A model generated the notes under the pieces. The model saw only the letters and a list, made by a program, of their open reading frames with translations, was not told the DNA's origin and ran no database searches. From Topomyia yanbarensis (taxonomy: Eukaryota > Arthropoda > Insecta > Diptera > Culicidae), in contig NC_080671.1 of the NCBI RefSeq assembly GCF_030247195.1, positions 208,158,045 through 208,222,044 of the forward strand: 64,000 nt of DNA, read 5' to 3'. Every line of letters begins with the position of its first letter. Within the stretch, counting starts at the first letter, position 1. The translations under genes and the position numbers were made by a program. Below, piece after piece: positions 31,426-43,294 of this stretch.

Positions 31426-33100
31426 AACAGGCTTTTATTTTTCAATCCTACTCCGTGGAATGATAAAAAAACATGTATTTTTTGTAGTTTTATATTGTTT
31501 CTAAGGTTGACTGATAATCATAAAATATTACATGGAAATATTATACTGGACATGAGCTATGAGCATTTTTGGAACACAACAAAAAAATGGGAAAAAAGCC
31601 CTATTTTTCTATTATCATTCTACCCATCTGAAGCCTTTGGGTAGAGCAGCGTCTGCCATATTTGCTCAACGCATTGGTTCAAATGTTGTTGCGATAATTG
31701 GGTTACTCGATTAGAGTTTTTGCTGCACTCAAACAGAAGATTTTCACCATTCTCAAGACAATTTTGTTATTATATTGGCTTTTAATAAGAGTCGAATGAA
31801 CTTAAGGTTAAAACCTATATAATCGAAATAAAAAATGGCTCCTCATAACAAAGCAAAGAAGCTGAAATAATAAAATTAATAATGAAATAATGTGGTACCT
31901 TCCCTAATATGGCAAAAATAGGTACCTAACCCCATTCAATATGTATTGTGGTATTTATTAAATTGTTGTGATTAGATATTACTATTTTTGTTGCTACATA
32001 TTACGCATCTCTCGCCTGATTTTTTTACGAATTCCCCAATTCTCTGTGCAATTATTTGAAAGCTGTCGTTATTATGGTTGAGGAACGTCAAATGTGGGAT
32101 GCATGGTTGCTACGTATACTGTAGTAAACAATTACAGTTTTTGTACGATGAAGCGTTCATTTTTGACAGTTTTTTTTTTGTTATTTTATGGCAACAATGA
32201 CTTCAGTTGTTCTGGTGTGAATTTGGTTATTTTCAGTGGTGTGTATGAAACAATGCAAAGGGGATCAAATCTCCACGAATTTGAAGAGATCAAGTGAACC
32301 CATAGCATCTATTTCAGCAAACTTTAGTACAAATATAGTTGAACAAAAAAATCAGCTCAATAATAACGTATTCATATAATTGACATTCTCGTGTAATTCT
32401 GTATGCAAAAGTATAGTATGTAGTGGGTGACTTTATCAATTTTATAAAAGTTTGAAAATTTGGAAAATAAATCTTCTTCAGTTCTTCAGAGGTTTTTTTC
32501 TTTAAATCTGTAAAAAACCGGTAACACATGTCCAATTTATTTTTTTTGTGTTAAAGAAATTTATGTTTAGATAAAATTACGCAACTTTCTAGTATATTCG
32601 ATTAATGTATTCTGATCCGCCTTTAAGTTACAATGATGGGATCAAGTCTCCCCGAGGATCAAGTGTCCTCAGTCTCCCCTACTGTCACAGTGAAAATCAT
32701 GGTTTTGTTGCTGTACATTTCTATTCGGGATTAACCCTATGTGCAAGGTTAGTAGGTAGAATTTTAGTCGCATTAATGAATTATTAAAATTTTTCGCTTT
32801 CTGCCTCTTTTTTATGAATCTACAACACTTAACTAGCATATTCAGCATAAGTGTATAACTGTGAGTCTAGATACACAAGACACAACAGGAAGGGTGAAGC
32901 TGATTGTTTGAATATGGCATTTAATTTCATGAGAGGACATATTTGGTTTATTTGCGATAAAAATATGTATGACTAGATTTTAACACCAAATATGATTGTT
33001 ATATGTATATATTGTGCTCGAAAATATACAAGAAATGCATAATGCAACTATTTTCTTTCAACAAAGACAGCACATCAAGAAGACTGGCAACTCTGTAACA
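31426..33100. other. AT-rich intergenic stretch
   Basis: Contains a SINE tail (31797-31838) and, at 32629-32690, GATCAAGTCTCCCC / CTCAGTCTCCCCTACTGT words whose complement occurs at 21143-21170, pointing to another low-copy repeat. No gene recognised. Confidence 0.4.
31797..31838 (+). mobile_element. SINE 3'-tail fragment
   Basis: AACTTAAGGTTAAAACC followed by TATAATCGAAATAAAAAA matches the 3' ends of the SINEs at 8528-8682 and 54090-54253. The tRNA-related head is missing. Confidence 0.55.
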
Positions 33101-34060
33101 GTATCTGGAGACAGTAACAGCAACGCCACTTGCATGTAAAGGTAGTACTTCCCATTGAGATATCTGACGTTTAAAATACGCACACTGAGATCTCGCATTT
33201 TTATACTACCGCCCTCCCCTTAAGCCCACAAGCGGTTTGTTTTCCTCCCAATTCGCAGTGCAAATGATTTGTTTTCCGCCCAATTTAAACGTCAAAACGG
33301 CACAATACCAACGCAGCTAGATAAGTCTATAGTGATGCACACCGAGATGCATTATAGTATAGGTGTTCACATTCGTCAAGTTTGAGTGTGTTGGTTTGTT
33401 GCAGCCCCGTGAAAACTGTTTGTTGCCTGAAGCTGCCACCAAATGCCAGTAGCGCTAGCTACGTTTCAAATGTTTAAGGTCTATTCACATGAACTGTACA
33501 CCACTGTTTGAAAGTGGGAATCAAAATAAGTCAATAATAACAATATATGAAAAAGCACGATTTTTCTTGCATTGCTTATTCTCCATGAAATCCGAACGCT
33601 TTTATCAACTAAGTTCCTGTTAAGCACATCAAAATGAAGTTTGTTTGCGTTCGACAAGCTTAAGGTCGTGTTAACAAGAAATGGGGCTTTCTAATGGGAT
33701 ACTGTTTTCGTTACAACAGGGCCCATTTCGCAGTGTTGGCATCATGATCAATGCAAGTTGTCTAAAAATATAATTTGAATTCGTCAATTCTGTATCGTAA
33801 ATAATTAATATGTTTTCTATTTTTGGTCACCGATGGTAAATGCTATCGTTTTTGATTGATATTTTTCGGTGATTATATTAAAAAACTCTTACTGTTGACG
33901 TTTCAGCTTACTCGATTATAATTTCAGCCATCTTCAGAACTCTTTACAATAAAAATACAATAAATTTTACAGATCACAATTTACGTTAAAAACGATCACG
34001 ACTTACATTTAACCCCATTCGCCTCTTGCTATCGCTGGGGGAAACAAATTTAAACTAAAC

Positions 34061-35633
34061 TTACAGCGTCGTTGCTCCCTCGTCTTCTGTGAATTGCTGC
34101 GTTGATCGTAGCTTGTTGAGAAGTCCATTATACGTGCTAGAGAAGCTAGCTGCGTCACGTTGAAGATTCACAGCTCTTTCCTCTCGCAGCTTGATGTGGA
34201 GAACCTCAGCAGTCAGCCTATTGGAATCATTGTTGATTCTCTCCAATACACGCGTTCTGTTGAAATCGAACTGATGTCCACACTCTCTCGCATGCTGCGT
34301 TAGGCCGGTTATAGAGGTGCTCGCGCGAATTGAATTTTTATGCTGGGCAATGCGTTTCTCCAGAGTTTGCTATGTCTGTCCTATGTACTCCCTATTGTCG
34401 CATCCACCACACGGAATGCTGTAGACCACATTGGTCTGTTGCATCTTTGGGATCCTGTCCTTCAACATAGTAAAGATAGTGTTTTTAATTTTGTCGGTCG
34501 GTTGGTACGCTGCGATGATGTCATTCTTGCGTAACACTTTTCCTATCTTCTCGCTTAGGCAGGGGATGTATGGGATGGAAATGTACTTAGCTATTTGCTC
34601 GTCTGTACTCCTGGTTTGCAGTGTGTTGTATAGTGAGTGTACCCTCTGTTTCAGTACACGCTTTATGAAGTGTTCCGTGTAGTTGTTGTTGCGCAGGATA
34701 TCCGACGCTTCTTTTATGCTTACCTCTCTCTTCCCCGCATCAGTAAGCTTTAGCGCTCGGTCAAATAATGCGATTGCGGTATTCTTTTTGTGGGCGTGCG
34801 GACTCTCTGATGTGTAATCAAGGTATCGTCCTGTTGTCTGTTTTGAGAGCCATTTTTTATCTATTCTCTCTTCCCTTCAAGTTAATAGGAGATCCAAGAA
34901 CCGGATAGATTCATTTTCTTGCATTTCCACTGTGAATTTTATGCTGTTGTGATTTTTTTTGAACTCCTGGATGACAGCATCGATCTCATTCTCCTTACCC
35001 ACCAGAAAACAATCATCCACATACCTTCGATACACTACCAGCGAAATATTTTTTTGTTTCAATCTTTCTATCGCTTCTATCTCTAGCCTCTCCATCACTA
35101 TATTGGCAACGACGGGAGAAAGTGGGGATCCCATCGGTACTCCGAATATTTGGTCATAATGCTTTCCATCGTATTCAAAAAATGACGCTTCTGGGACTGT
35201 TTTCATCGCCTGTTTGAAGCTGTCCCATGGGATTGTTGTAATGTGTTGTAGTTCGTTCCAACGTTCCTCAACATACTCGTACACTTTGTTTACAGGCACA
35301 TTTGTGTACAGGGACCCCACATCCAACGAGTATAGTACACATCCCTCCGGTACCCGCATCTTAGAAATCTCTTCTGCGAAATCAAAGCTATTGCGAACAT
35401 GGTACTCTGTCTTTCCCACTAAATTGTTCAATATTCCCGAAAGGTATTGAGCCATACGGTACGTTGCTGAGCCAATGGTGGACACTACCGGTCGGAGAGG
35501 GCAGTTTTCCTTATGGATTTTAGGAAGACCATAGATCCGCGGTGGTGCGCAGTTGTACAATTTAAGTCTGTATTTGGTGGCTTTGTCAATGTGTTGGTCT
35601 AACCACCACTGCTCCACAATGCTGTTTAATCTT
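34061..35633 (-). pseudogene. Penelope-like element: RT plus GIY-YIG endonuclease, 5'-truncated, two stops
   Basis: A single minus-strand register. The reverse transcriptase part has NCPLRPVVSTIGS, LYSLDVGSLYTNVP, GVPMGSPLSPVVAN and the YVDD box (35012-35023), typical of Penelope. Then come a linker and a GIY-YIG-type endonuclease (VVYSIPCGGCDNREYIGQT, about 34374-34430) with a C-terminal ALxxxx-type tail to 34061. TGA at 34877-34879 and TAG at 34370-34372 interrupt it. The 5' boundary at about 35633 is where the inverted copy at 57.77 kb stops matching; upstream codons belong to flanking histone-cluster DNA. Non-functional by these stops. Confidence 0.85.
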
Positions 35634-36053
35634 TTGAAGTAGAATATTTCTAACGCTTCAATATGGGGTCCCGTTTCAAAAATTTCAGTTGAGAAATTTT
35701 CCCAGGTTTGAAATGCGAATATCTTCCGTTCTACTGATCGAAATCGCAATATTTTTGCATTATCTGATCGGAAATTCGTGCACGTATTTCGGATTAAATT
35801 TCGGAATTACTGCGACTACTATAAATAAACCAAAACAAGGATTTTTAGAAAATCCTTCGAAAACAGCGATGAAAATGCGCAATTTGCAAGCACATCTCAC
35901 GCAGAGCCGTCAAAAAGGAGCATGTAAGCGTTTCATTACATATGGGAATGTTATATATACAGGTCACGCGAGTTTGTTTTGTATCAGTGGGTGCTCGCTT
36001 ACCACACAAGTAACATGCTCGTGCGGACGGTACAATGAGCGGTATCATGTTTG

Positions 36054-36287
36054 CGTCATCGCAAGGTTCTTCGTGATAAAATGCAGGGAATCACCAAATT
36101 CGGCGTTTGACTCGTTGTGGTGGTGTAAAATGCATTTCCGATTTAATCTACGAATGCTGATGGCGTGCAGAAAAATGTCATCCGAGATGCCGTGACCTAC
36201 ACTGAACACGCCAAGCGCAAAACCTCAATGAATGTCGTCTATACTCTGAAGCGGAAGGGACGCACTTTGTATGGATTTGGAAGTTGA
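36054..36287 (+). pseudogene. H4: Histone H4 pseudogene, N-terminus missing
   Basis: Encodes H4 from RHRKVLRDKMQGITK, then after a one-base frame change [19 protein letters not shown], then after a deletion [16 protein letters not shown] and a tail close to [17 protein letters not shown] (here with Lys for Gln and Ser as last residue), ending TGA 36285-36287. The first ~17 residues and the middle segment after LIYE are lost. A histone 3' stem-loop follows 33 nt later. H4 is a core nucleosome protein; this copy cannot make one. Confidence 0.88.
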
Positions 36288-36320
36288 AAAGGTAGAACTC
36301 ACTTGTATCATTATAAAAAA

Positions 36321-36340
36321 GGCCCTTTTCAGGGCCACCA
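36321..36340 (+). terminator. Histone mRNA 3' stem-loop (H4 copy)
   Basis: GGCCCTTTTCAGGGCC plus ACCA: a perfect 6-bp stem with a 4-nt loop, the SLBP-binding element, with a purine-rich CAAAGAATA (36351-36359) downstream like the U7-pairing element. Confidence 0.9.
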
Positions 36341-36457
36341 AAATCATTTCAAAGAATAAGTTTGCATTTTCTGTTTCATGGACTGTTTCTCCCTGGAGAG
36401 CAATTTGGGTTAAACCCTAAATTATGATTTATTTCAGTACACAAATTGCAAATATGG

Positions 36458-36796
36458 TCAGAAACAAACTGCAGTGAAGTGGAAAACATTTTTACTAGGC
36501 GCATCCTTACCCTGAGTGTTCGATAATCTCCGTATTGGAAACACAATTTCAATTTTGTTCTTGGGAAGCATTACGGCTTGGATATTTGGCAACACACCGC
36601 CCTGAGCAATTGTCACTCCGGAGAGCAGTTTGTTCAACTTTTCGTTGTTACGAATCACCAGCTGCTGAAGAGTGGGATAATTCGTCTTTTTGTTGTTACG
36701 GGCAGCATTTCCTTCCAATTTAAACACTTTAGCAGCAAGGTATTCCATTACAGCTACTAAGTAAACGGCACTCCAACGCGTTCAACACAATTTGCT
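36458..36796 (-). pseudogene. H2A: Histone H2A pseudogene
   Basis: The minus strand encodes VERVGV then, after a one-base deletion, [40 protein letters not shown] and [14 protein letters not shown], clearly H2A histone fold with many substitutions. The N-terminal ~40 residues are absent and the C-terminus reads through into unrelated sequence to 36458. Divergent from the H2B copy at 36942, the usual insect H2A-H2B arrangement. Confidence 0.9.
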
Positions 36797-36880
36797 TGTG
36801 TATCGACCAACGAAGGGGAGGAGCTGCGAAGAATACATATTGAGGACAACACAAAAAAGGACGAGCTTACGTTGTGCAGG

Positions 36881-36887
36881 TATAAAA
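36881..36887 (+). promoter_or_regulatory. TATA box of H2B promoter
   Basis: TATAAAA about 60 bp upstream of the recognisable H2B coding sequence; followed by a TTCGTTTGCAGCATC initiator-like stretch. Confidence 0.6.
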
Positions 36888-36941
36888 ACTCAGCATGCTG
36901 TTGCTCACGCTCAGTTCGTTTGCAGCATCGTAACTGAAACT

Positions 36942-37182
36942 GTACATCTACATCTACAAGGTGCTGAAAGAGGTCCATCCAGATACCAGAGTCTCGTCGA
37001 GCATCATAAACAGATTTATTAGACATTTTCGAACGCATTTCCCGCCCGACTCATTACAACAAGCGCTTGGCAATAACCTCCCGCGAAATTCAAGCCGCCG
37101 TCCATTTGCTGCTGTCAGAAGAGTTGGCCAAGCCGTCTCAGATGGCACCAAAGCTGCTACCAAATACACCAGCTCCAAGTAA
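36942..37182 (+). pseudogene. H2B: Histone H2B pseudogene
   Basis: YIYIYKVLKEVHPDTRVSS, a region with small deletions and frame changes, then [21 protein letters not shown] and, after another shift, [16 protein letters not shown] with TAA 37180-37182. The C-terminal half is well conserved; the N-terminal tail is missing. A stem-loop follows at 37207. Confidence 0.9.
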
Positions 37183-37206
37183 ATTCCGAACACGGCCCAA
37201 ACAAAA

Positions 37207-37226
37207 GGCCCTTTTCAGGGCCATCA
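37207..37226 (+). terminator. Histone mRNA 3' stem-loop (H2B copy)
   Basis: GGCCCTTTTCAGGGCC followed by ATCA; CAAAGAATCG downstream at 37235-37244. Confidence 0.9.
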
Positions 37227-37447
37227 ATTCATCAACAAAGAATCGAATTGAAATTTTGTTATTACAAGCATCCGAAAGTGGCTTGCCAAAAGCATTCGAT
37301 GGCAATATCATCGATTTCACGTAGAATGACACAAAATAAAAAGTTATCATTTGTGTGTTTGTTTACAGTTTCGTGTTTACTAGGTGCATTCAAAAAAGGT
37401 TTCAATTCTCAAACATTTTACCAAGGTGTCGTATTACATTACTCTTT

Positions 37448-37508
37448 TTACCCTGAGTGTTCGATAACCTCCGTATTGGAAACACAATTTCAATTTTGTT
37501 CTTTATCA
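37448..37508 (-). pseudogene. H2A: H2A C-terminal fragment of a second unit
   Basis: ACCCTGAGTGTTCGATAA and CCGTATTGGAAACACAATTT repeat the distal part of the H2A copy at 36512-36565. The remainder of H2A is gone, so this is a remnant of a second H2A-H2B pair. Confidence 0.65.
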
Positions 37509-37605
37509 AAAATATGGGGGTCGATCAACGAAGGGGTGGAGCTACGAAGAACACATATTGAGGACAACACAAAAAAGGACGAGCTTACGTTGTGCTGTAG
37601 TCAGG

Positions 37606-37612
37606 TATAAAA
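37606..37612 (+). promoter_or_regulatory. TATA box of second H2B copy
   Basis: TATAAAA in the same promoter context (AACTCAGCATGCTG follows) as 36881-36887. Confidence 0.55.
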
Positions 37613-37678
37613 ACTCAGCATGCTGCTGTTCACGATCAGTTCGTTCGCAGCATCAGCATGCAGCAGTTCGTTTGCAGC

Positions 37679-37789
37679 ATCTCCCGCGAAATTCAAACCG
37701 CCGTCCGTTTGCTGCTGTCAGAAGAGTTGACCAAGCACGCCGTTTCAGATGGCACCAAAACTGTTACCATATACACCAGCTCCAAGTAA
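37679..37789 (+). pseudogene. H2B: Second H2B fragment (C-terminal 36 codons)
   Basis: An uninterrupted frame [20 protein letters not shown] then [16 protein letters not shown] and TAA 37787-37789. This is the H2B C-terminal helix with the histone-fold body deleted; the promoter abuts it almost directly. Confidence 0.85.
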
Positions 37790-37813
37790 ATTCCGAACAC
37801 TGCCCAAACAAAA

Positions 37814-37833
37814 GGCCCTTTTCAGGGCCATCA
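37814..37833 (+). terminator. Histone mRNA 3' stem-loop (second H2B)
   Basis: GGCCCTTTTCAGGGCC followed by ATCA; CAAAGAATCG downstream. Confidence 0.88.
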
Positions 37834-39521
37834 ATTTATCGACAAAGAATCGAATTGAAGTTTTGTTATTACAAGCATCAGAAAGTGGCTTGCCAAGAGC
37901 GTTGGATGGTAAGTGAGCCACTTGCGAACAATATCGTCGCTTTCAAGTAGAATGGCACAAAATAAAAAAGTTTTTTGTGTGATTTGTAGACAGGTTAGTG
38001 TAATGATTCAATTTACAAAAATCGAACGTTTTCTAGCGTTTCGATATAGGTGCTCCGTTTCAAAATTTTCGGCCAGAATGTTGCCTGTTTTTCTAAAAGT
38101 GAAAATCTGCTGTTGTACTGAATGAAAACCTTCGATTTTTGCGCTGATTGGAAATAGTTGTGACTAGTTGTGTAGAATGTACAATTACTGTAAATAACAG
38201 ATTTTGTGAAAGCAGTGGTTGGTCCGTATAATTCGATACCAAGGGAGCCAGACTAGTCTTCGTTGGAAGATCCACCAGATAAACTATTTTATTTTGAATT
38301 CAACTACAACTTACTTGAAAACAGCGCAGCTAAAAAACTTTTGGGAAAAACGCGCAAACCTAAATTTTCCACTATAATAAAAACTAGTGCCCCCGCCACA
38401 CAGCATCATCAAAATTGATAGTAATTCAAGCTGGATGGAAAGGGGGAGGGAGGTTGTAAGGCAATGGAAAATTTCATTTATATCTTACTTTACAATAGAC
38501 CTTTCTCGTCAAAAAATTTTATATGATAGGATGCTTCCTTTTTTATCCCCAATTCGTTACTGTATCTGGAGACAGTAACAGCAACGCCACTTGCATGTAA
38601 AGGTAGTACTTCCCATTGAGATATCTGACGTTTAAAATACGCACACTGAGATCTCGCATTTTTATACTACCGCCCTCCCCTTAAGCCCACAAGCGGTTTG
38701 TTTTCCTCCCAATTCGCAGTGCAAATGATTTGTTTTCCGCCCAATTTAAACGTCAAAACGGCACAATACCAACGCAGCTAGATAAGTCTATAGTGATGCA
38801 CACCGAGATGCATTATAGTATAGGTGTTCACATTCGTCAAGTTTGAGTGTGTTGGTTTGTTGCAGCCCCGTGAAAACTGTTTGTTGCCTGAAGCTGCCAC
38901 CAAATGCCAGTAGCGCTAGCTACGTTTCAAATGTTTAAGGTCTATTCACATGAACTGTACACCACTGTTTGAAAGTGGGAATCAAAATAAGTCAATAATA
39001 ACAATATATGAAAAAGCACGATTTTTCTTGCATTGCTTATTCTCCATGAAATCCGAACGCTTTTATCAACTAAGTTCCTGTTAAGCACATCAAAATGAAG
39101 TTTGTTTGCGTTCGACAAGCTTAAGGTCGTGTTAACAAGAAATGGGGCTTTCTAATGGGATACTGTTTTCGTTACAACAGGGCCCATTTCGCAGTGTTGG
39201 CATCATGATCAATGCAAGTTGTCTAAAAATATAATTTGAATTCGTCAATTCTGTATCGTAAATAATTAATATGTTTTCTATTTTTGGTCACCGATGGTAA
39301 ATGCTATCGTTTTTGATTGATATTTTTCGGTGATTATATTAAAAAACTCTTACTGTTGACGTTTCAGCTTACTCGATTATAATTTCAGCCATCTTCAGAA
39401 CTCTTTACAATAAAAATACAATAAATTTTACAGATCACAATTTACGTTAAAAACGATCACGACTTACATTTAACCCCATTCGCCTCTTGCTATCGCTGGG
39501 GGAAACAAATTTAAACTAAAC

Positions 39522-41094
39522 TTACAGCGTCGTTGCTCCCTCGTCTCCTGTGAATTGCTGCGTTGATCGTAGCTTGTTGAGAAGTCCATTATACGTGCTA
39601 GAGAAGCTAGCTGCGTCACGTTGAAGATTCACAGCTCTTTCCTCTCGCAGCTTGATGTGGAGAACCTCAGCAGTCAGCCTATTGGAATCATTGTTGATTC
39701 TCTCCAATACACGCGTTCTGTTGAAATCGAACTGATGTCCACACTCTCTCGCATGCTGCGTTAGGCCGGTTATAGAGGTGCTCGCGCGAATTGAATTTTT
39801 ATGCTGGGCAATGCGTTTCTCCAGAGTTTGCTATGTCTGTCCTATGTACTCCCTATTGTCGCATCCACCACACGGAATGCTGTAGACCACATTGGTCTGT
39901 TGCATCTTTGGGATCCTGTCCTTCAACATAGTAAAGATAGTGTTTTTAATTTTGTCGGTCGGTTGGTACGCTGCGATGATGTCATTCTTGCGTAACACTT
40001 TTCCTATCTTCTCGCTTAGGCAGGGGATGTATGGGATGGAAATGTACTTAGCTATTTGCTCGTCTGTACTCCTGGTTTGCAGTGTGTTGTATAGTGAGTG
40101 TACCCTCTGTTTCAGTACACGCTTTATGAAGTGTTCCGTGTAGTTGTTGTTGCGCAGGATATCCGACGCTTCTTTTATGCTTACCTCTCTCTTCCCCGCA
40201 TCAGTAAGCTTTAGCGCTCGGTCAAATAATGCGATTGCGGTATTCTTTTTGTGGGCGTGCGGACTCTCTGATGTGTAATCAAGGTATCGTCCTGTTGTCT
40301 GTTTTGAGAGCCATTTTTTATCTATTCTCTCTTCCCTTCAAGTTAATAGGAGATCCAAGAACCGGATAGATTCATTTTCTTGCATTTCCACTGTGAATTT
40401 TATGCTGTTGTGATTTTTTTTGAACTCCTGGATGACAGCATCGATCTCATTCTCCTTACCCACCAGAAAACAATCATCCACATACCTTCGATACACTACC
40501 AGCGAAATATTTTTTTGTTTCAATCTTTCTATCGCTTCTATCTCTAGCCTCTCCATCACTATATTGGCAACGACGGGAGAAAGTGGGGATCCCATCGGTA
40601 CTCCGAATATTTGGTCATAATGCTTTCCATCGTATTCAAAAAATGACGCTTCTGGGACTGTTTTCATCGCCTGTTTGAAGCTGTCCCATGGGATTGTTGT
40701 AATGTGTTGTAGTTCGTTCCAACGTTCCTCAACATACTCGTACACTTTGTTTACAGGCACATTTGTGTACAGGGACCCCACATCCAACGAGTATAGTACA
40801 CATCCCTCCGGTACCCGCATCTTAGAAATCTCTTCTGCGAAATCAAAGCTATTGCGAACATGGTACTCTGTCTTTCCCACTAAATTGTTCAATATTCCCG
40901 AAAGGTATTGAGCCATACGGTACGTTGCTGAGCCAATGGTGGACACTACCGGTCGGAGAGGGCAGTTTTCCTTATGGATTTTAGGAAGACCATAGATCCG
41001 CGGTGGTGCGCAGTTGTACAATTTAAGTCTGTATTTGGTGGCTTTGTCAATGTGTTGGTCTAACCACCACTGCTCCACAATGCTGTTTAATCTT
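39522..41094 (-). pseudogene. Penelope-like element, second copy
   Basis: Duplicate of 34061-35633 with the same TGA (40338-40340) and TAG (39831-39833) and the same 5' truncation; YVDD at 40473-40484. Differs by one residue in the C-terminal tail (Gly for Glu). Confidence 0.85.
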
Positions 41095-41514
41095 TTGAAG
41101 TAGAATATTTCTAACGCTTCAATATGGGGTCCCGTTTCAAAAATTTCAGTTGAGAAATTTTCCCAGGTTTGAAATGCGAATATCTTCCGTTCTACTGATC
41201 GAAATCGCAATATTTTTGCATTATCTGATCGGAAATTCGTGCACGTATTTCGGATTAAATTTCGGAATTACTGCGACTACTATAAATAAACCAAAACAAG
41301 GATTTTTAGAAAATCCTTCGAAAACAGCGATGAAAATGCGCAATTTGCAAGCACATCTCACGCAGAGCCGTCAAAAAGGAGCATGTAAGCGTTTCATTAC
41401 ATATGGGAATGTTATATATACAGGTCACGCGAGTTTGTTTTGTATCAGTGGGTGCTCGCTTACCACACAAGTAACATGCTCGTGCGGACGGTACAATGAG
41501 CGGTATCATGTTTG

Positions 41515-41748
41515 CGTCATCGCAAGGTTCTTCGTGATAAAATGCAGGGAATCACCAAATTCGGCGTTTGACTCGTTGTGGTGGTGTAAAATGCATTTCC
41601 GATTTAATCTACGAATGCTGATGGCGTGCAGAAAAATGTCATCCGAGATGCCGTGACCTACACTGAACACGCCAAGCGCAAAACCTCAATGAATGTCGTC
41701 TATACTCTGAAGCGGAAGGGACGCACTTTGTATGGATTTGGAAGTTGA
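41515..41748 (+). pseudogene. H4: Histone H4 pseudogene, second copy
   Basis: Duplicate of 36054-36287 with identical lesions; stem-loop at 41782-41801. Confidence 0.88.
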
Positions 41749-41781
41749 AAAGGTAGAACTCACTTGTATCATTATAAAAAA

Positions 41782-41801
41782 GGCCCTTTTCAGGGCCACC
41801 A
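41782..41801 (+). terminator. Histone mRNA 3' stem-loop (H4, second unit)
   Basis: GGCCCTTTTCAGGGCC plus ACCA. Confidence 0.9.
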
Positions 41802-41918
41802 AAATCATTTCAAAGAATAAGTTTGCATTTTCTGTTTCATGGACTGTTTCTCCCTGGAGAGCAATTTGGGTTAAACCCTAAATTATGATTTATTTCAGTA
41901 CACAAATTGCAAATATGG

Positions 41919-42257
41919 TCAGAAACAAACTGCAGTGAAGTGGAAAACATTTTTACTAGGCGCATCCTTACCCTGAGTGTTCGATAATCTCCGTATTGGA
42001 AACACAATTTCAATTTTGTTCTTGGGAAGCATTACGGCTTGGATATTTGGCAACACACCGCCCTGAGCAATTGTCACTCCGGAGAGCAGTTTGTTCAACT
42101 TTTCGTTGTTACGAATCACCAGCTGCTGAAGAGTGGGATAATTCGTCTTTTTGTTGTTACGGGCAGCATTTCCTTCCAATTTAAACACTTTAGCAGCAAG
42201 GTATTCCATTACAGCTACTAAGTAAACGGCACTCCAACGCGTTCAACACAATTTGCT
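41919..42257 (-). pseudogene. H2A: Histone H2A pseudogene, second copy
   Basis: Duplicate of 36458-36796 with the same one-base deletion and missing N-terminus. Confidence 0.9.
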
Positions 42258-42402
42258 TGTGTATCGACCAACGAAGGGGAGGAGCTGCGAAGAATACATA
42301 TTGAGGACAACACAAAAAAGGACGAGCTTACGTTGTGCAGGTATAAAAACTCAGCATGCTGTTGCTCACGCTCAGTTCGTTTGCAGCATCGTAACTGAAA
42401 CT

Positions 42403-42643
42403 GTACATCTACATCTACAAGGTGCTGAAAGAGGTCCATCCAGATACCAGAGTCTCGTCGAGCATCATAAACAGATTTATTAGACATTTTCGAACGCATT
42501 TCCCGCCCGACTCATTACAACAAGCGCTTGGCAATAACCTCCCGCGAAATTCAAGCCGCCGTCCATTTGCTGCTGTCAGAAGAGTTGGCCAAGCCGTCTC
42601 AGATGGCACCAAAGCTGCTACCAAATACACCAGCTCCAAGTAA
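42403..42643 (+). pseudogene. H2B: Histone H2B pseudogene, second copy
   Basis: Duplicate of 36942-37182; TATAAAA at 42342-42348 and stem-loop at 42668-42687. Confidence 0.9.
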
Positions 42644-42667
42644 ATTCCGAACACGGCCCAAACAAAA

Positions 42668-42687
42668 GGCCCTTTTCAGGGCCATCA
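42668..42687 (+). terminator. Histone mRNA 3' stem-loop (H2B, second unit)
   Basis: GGCCCTTTTCAGGGCC followed by ATCA. Confidence 0.9.
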
Positions 42688-43139
42688 ATTCATCAACAAA
42701 GAATCGAATTGAAATTTTGTTATTACAAGCATCCGAAAGTGGCTTGCCAAAAGCATTCGATGGCAATATCATCGATTTCACGTAGAATGACACAAAATAA
42801 AAAGTTATCATTTGTGTGTTTGTTTACAGTTTCGTGTTTACTAGGTGCATTCAAAAAAGGTTTCAATTCTCAAACATTTTACCAAGGTGTCGTATTACAT
42901 TACTCTTTTTACCCTGAGTGTTCGATAACCTCCGTATTGGAAACACAATTTCAATTTTGTTCTTTATCAAAAATATGGGGGTCGATCAACGAAGGGGTGG
43001 AGCTACGAAGAACACATATTGAGGACAACACAAAAAAGGACGAGCTTACGTTGTGCTGTAGTCAGGTATAAAAACTCAGCATGCTGCTGTTCACGATCAG
43101 TTCGTTCGCAGCATCAGCATGCAGCAGTTCGTTTGCAGC

Positions 43140-43250
43140 ATCTCCCGCGAAATTCAAACCGCCGTCCGTTTGCTGCTGTCAGAAGAGTTGACCAAGCACG
43201 CCGTTTCAGATGGCACCAAAACTGTTACCATATACACCAGCTCCAAGTAA
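43140..43250 (+). pseudogene. H2B: H2B C-terminal fragment, second unit
   Basis: Duplicate of 37679-37789; stem-loop at 43275-43294. Confidence 0.85.
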
Positions 43251-43274
43251 ATTCCGAACACTGCCCAAACAAAA

Positions 43275-43294
43275 GGCCCTTTTCAGGGCCATCA
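43275..43294 (+). terminator. Histone mRNA 3' stem-loop (H2B fragment, second unit)
   Basis: GGCCCTTTTCAGGGCC followed by ATCA. Confidence 0.88.

Larger units (their letters stand above)
33101..38561. repeat. Tandem-duplicated 5461-bp unit, copy 1
   Basis: Starts GTATCTGGAGACAG and is repeated at 38562-44022 at a constant 5461-bp offset. I noticed one substitution (34086 T against 39547 C), which changes a Penelope-like residue from Glu to Gly. Contents: unassigned AT-rich DNA and Penelope-like 3' UTR (33101-34060), a Penelope-like element, a decayed histone cluster, and the first ~64 bp of the TIR element found whole at 43959-47934. Confidence 0.9.

Noticed and set aside
32629..32690. GATCAAGTCTCCCC words as a regulatory site
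   Set aside because: The complement occurs at 21143-21170 next to another repeat, so it is more likely an edge of a dispersed element.
36054..37182. Working histone genes
   Set aside because: Missing N-termini, frameshifts and internal deletions in every copy despite intact stem-loops.
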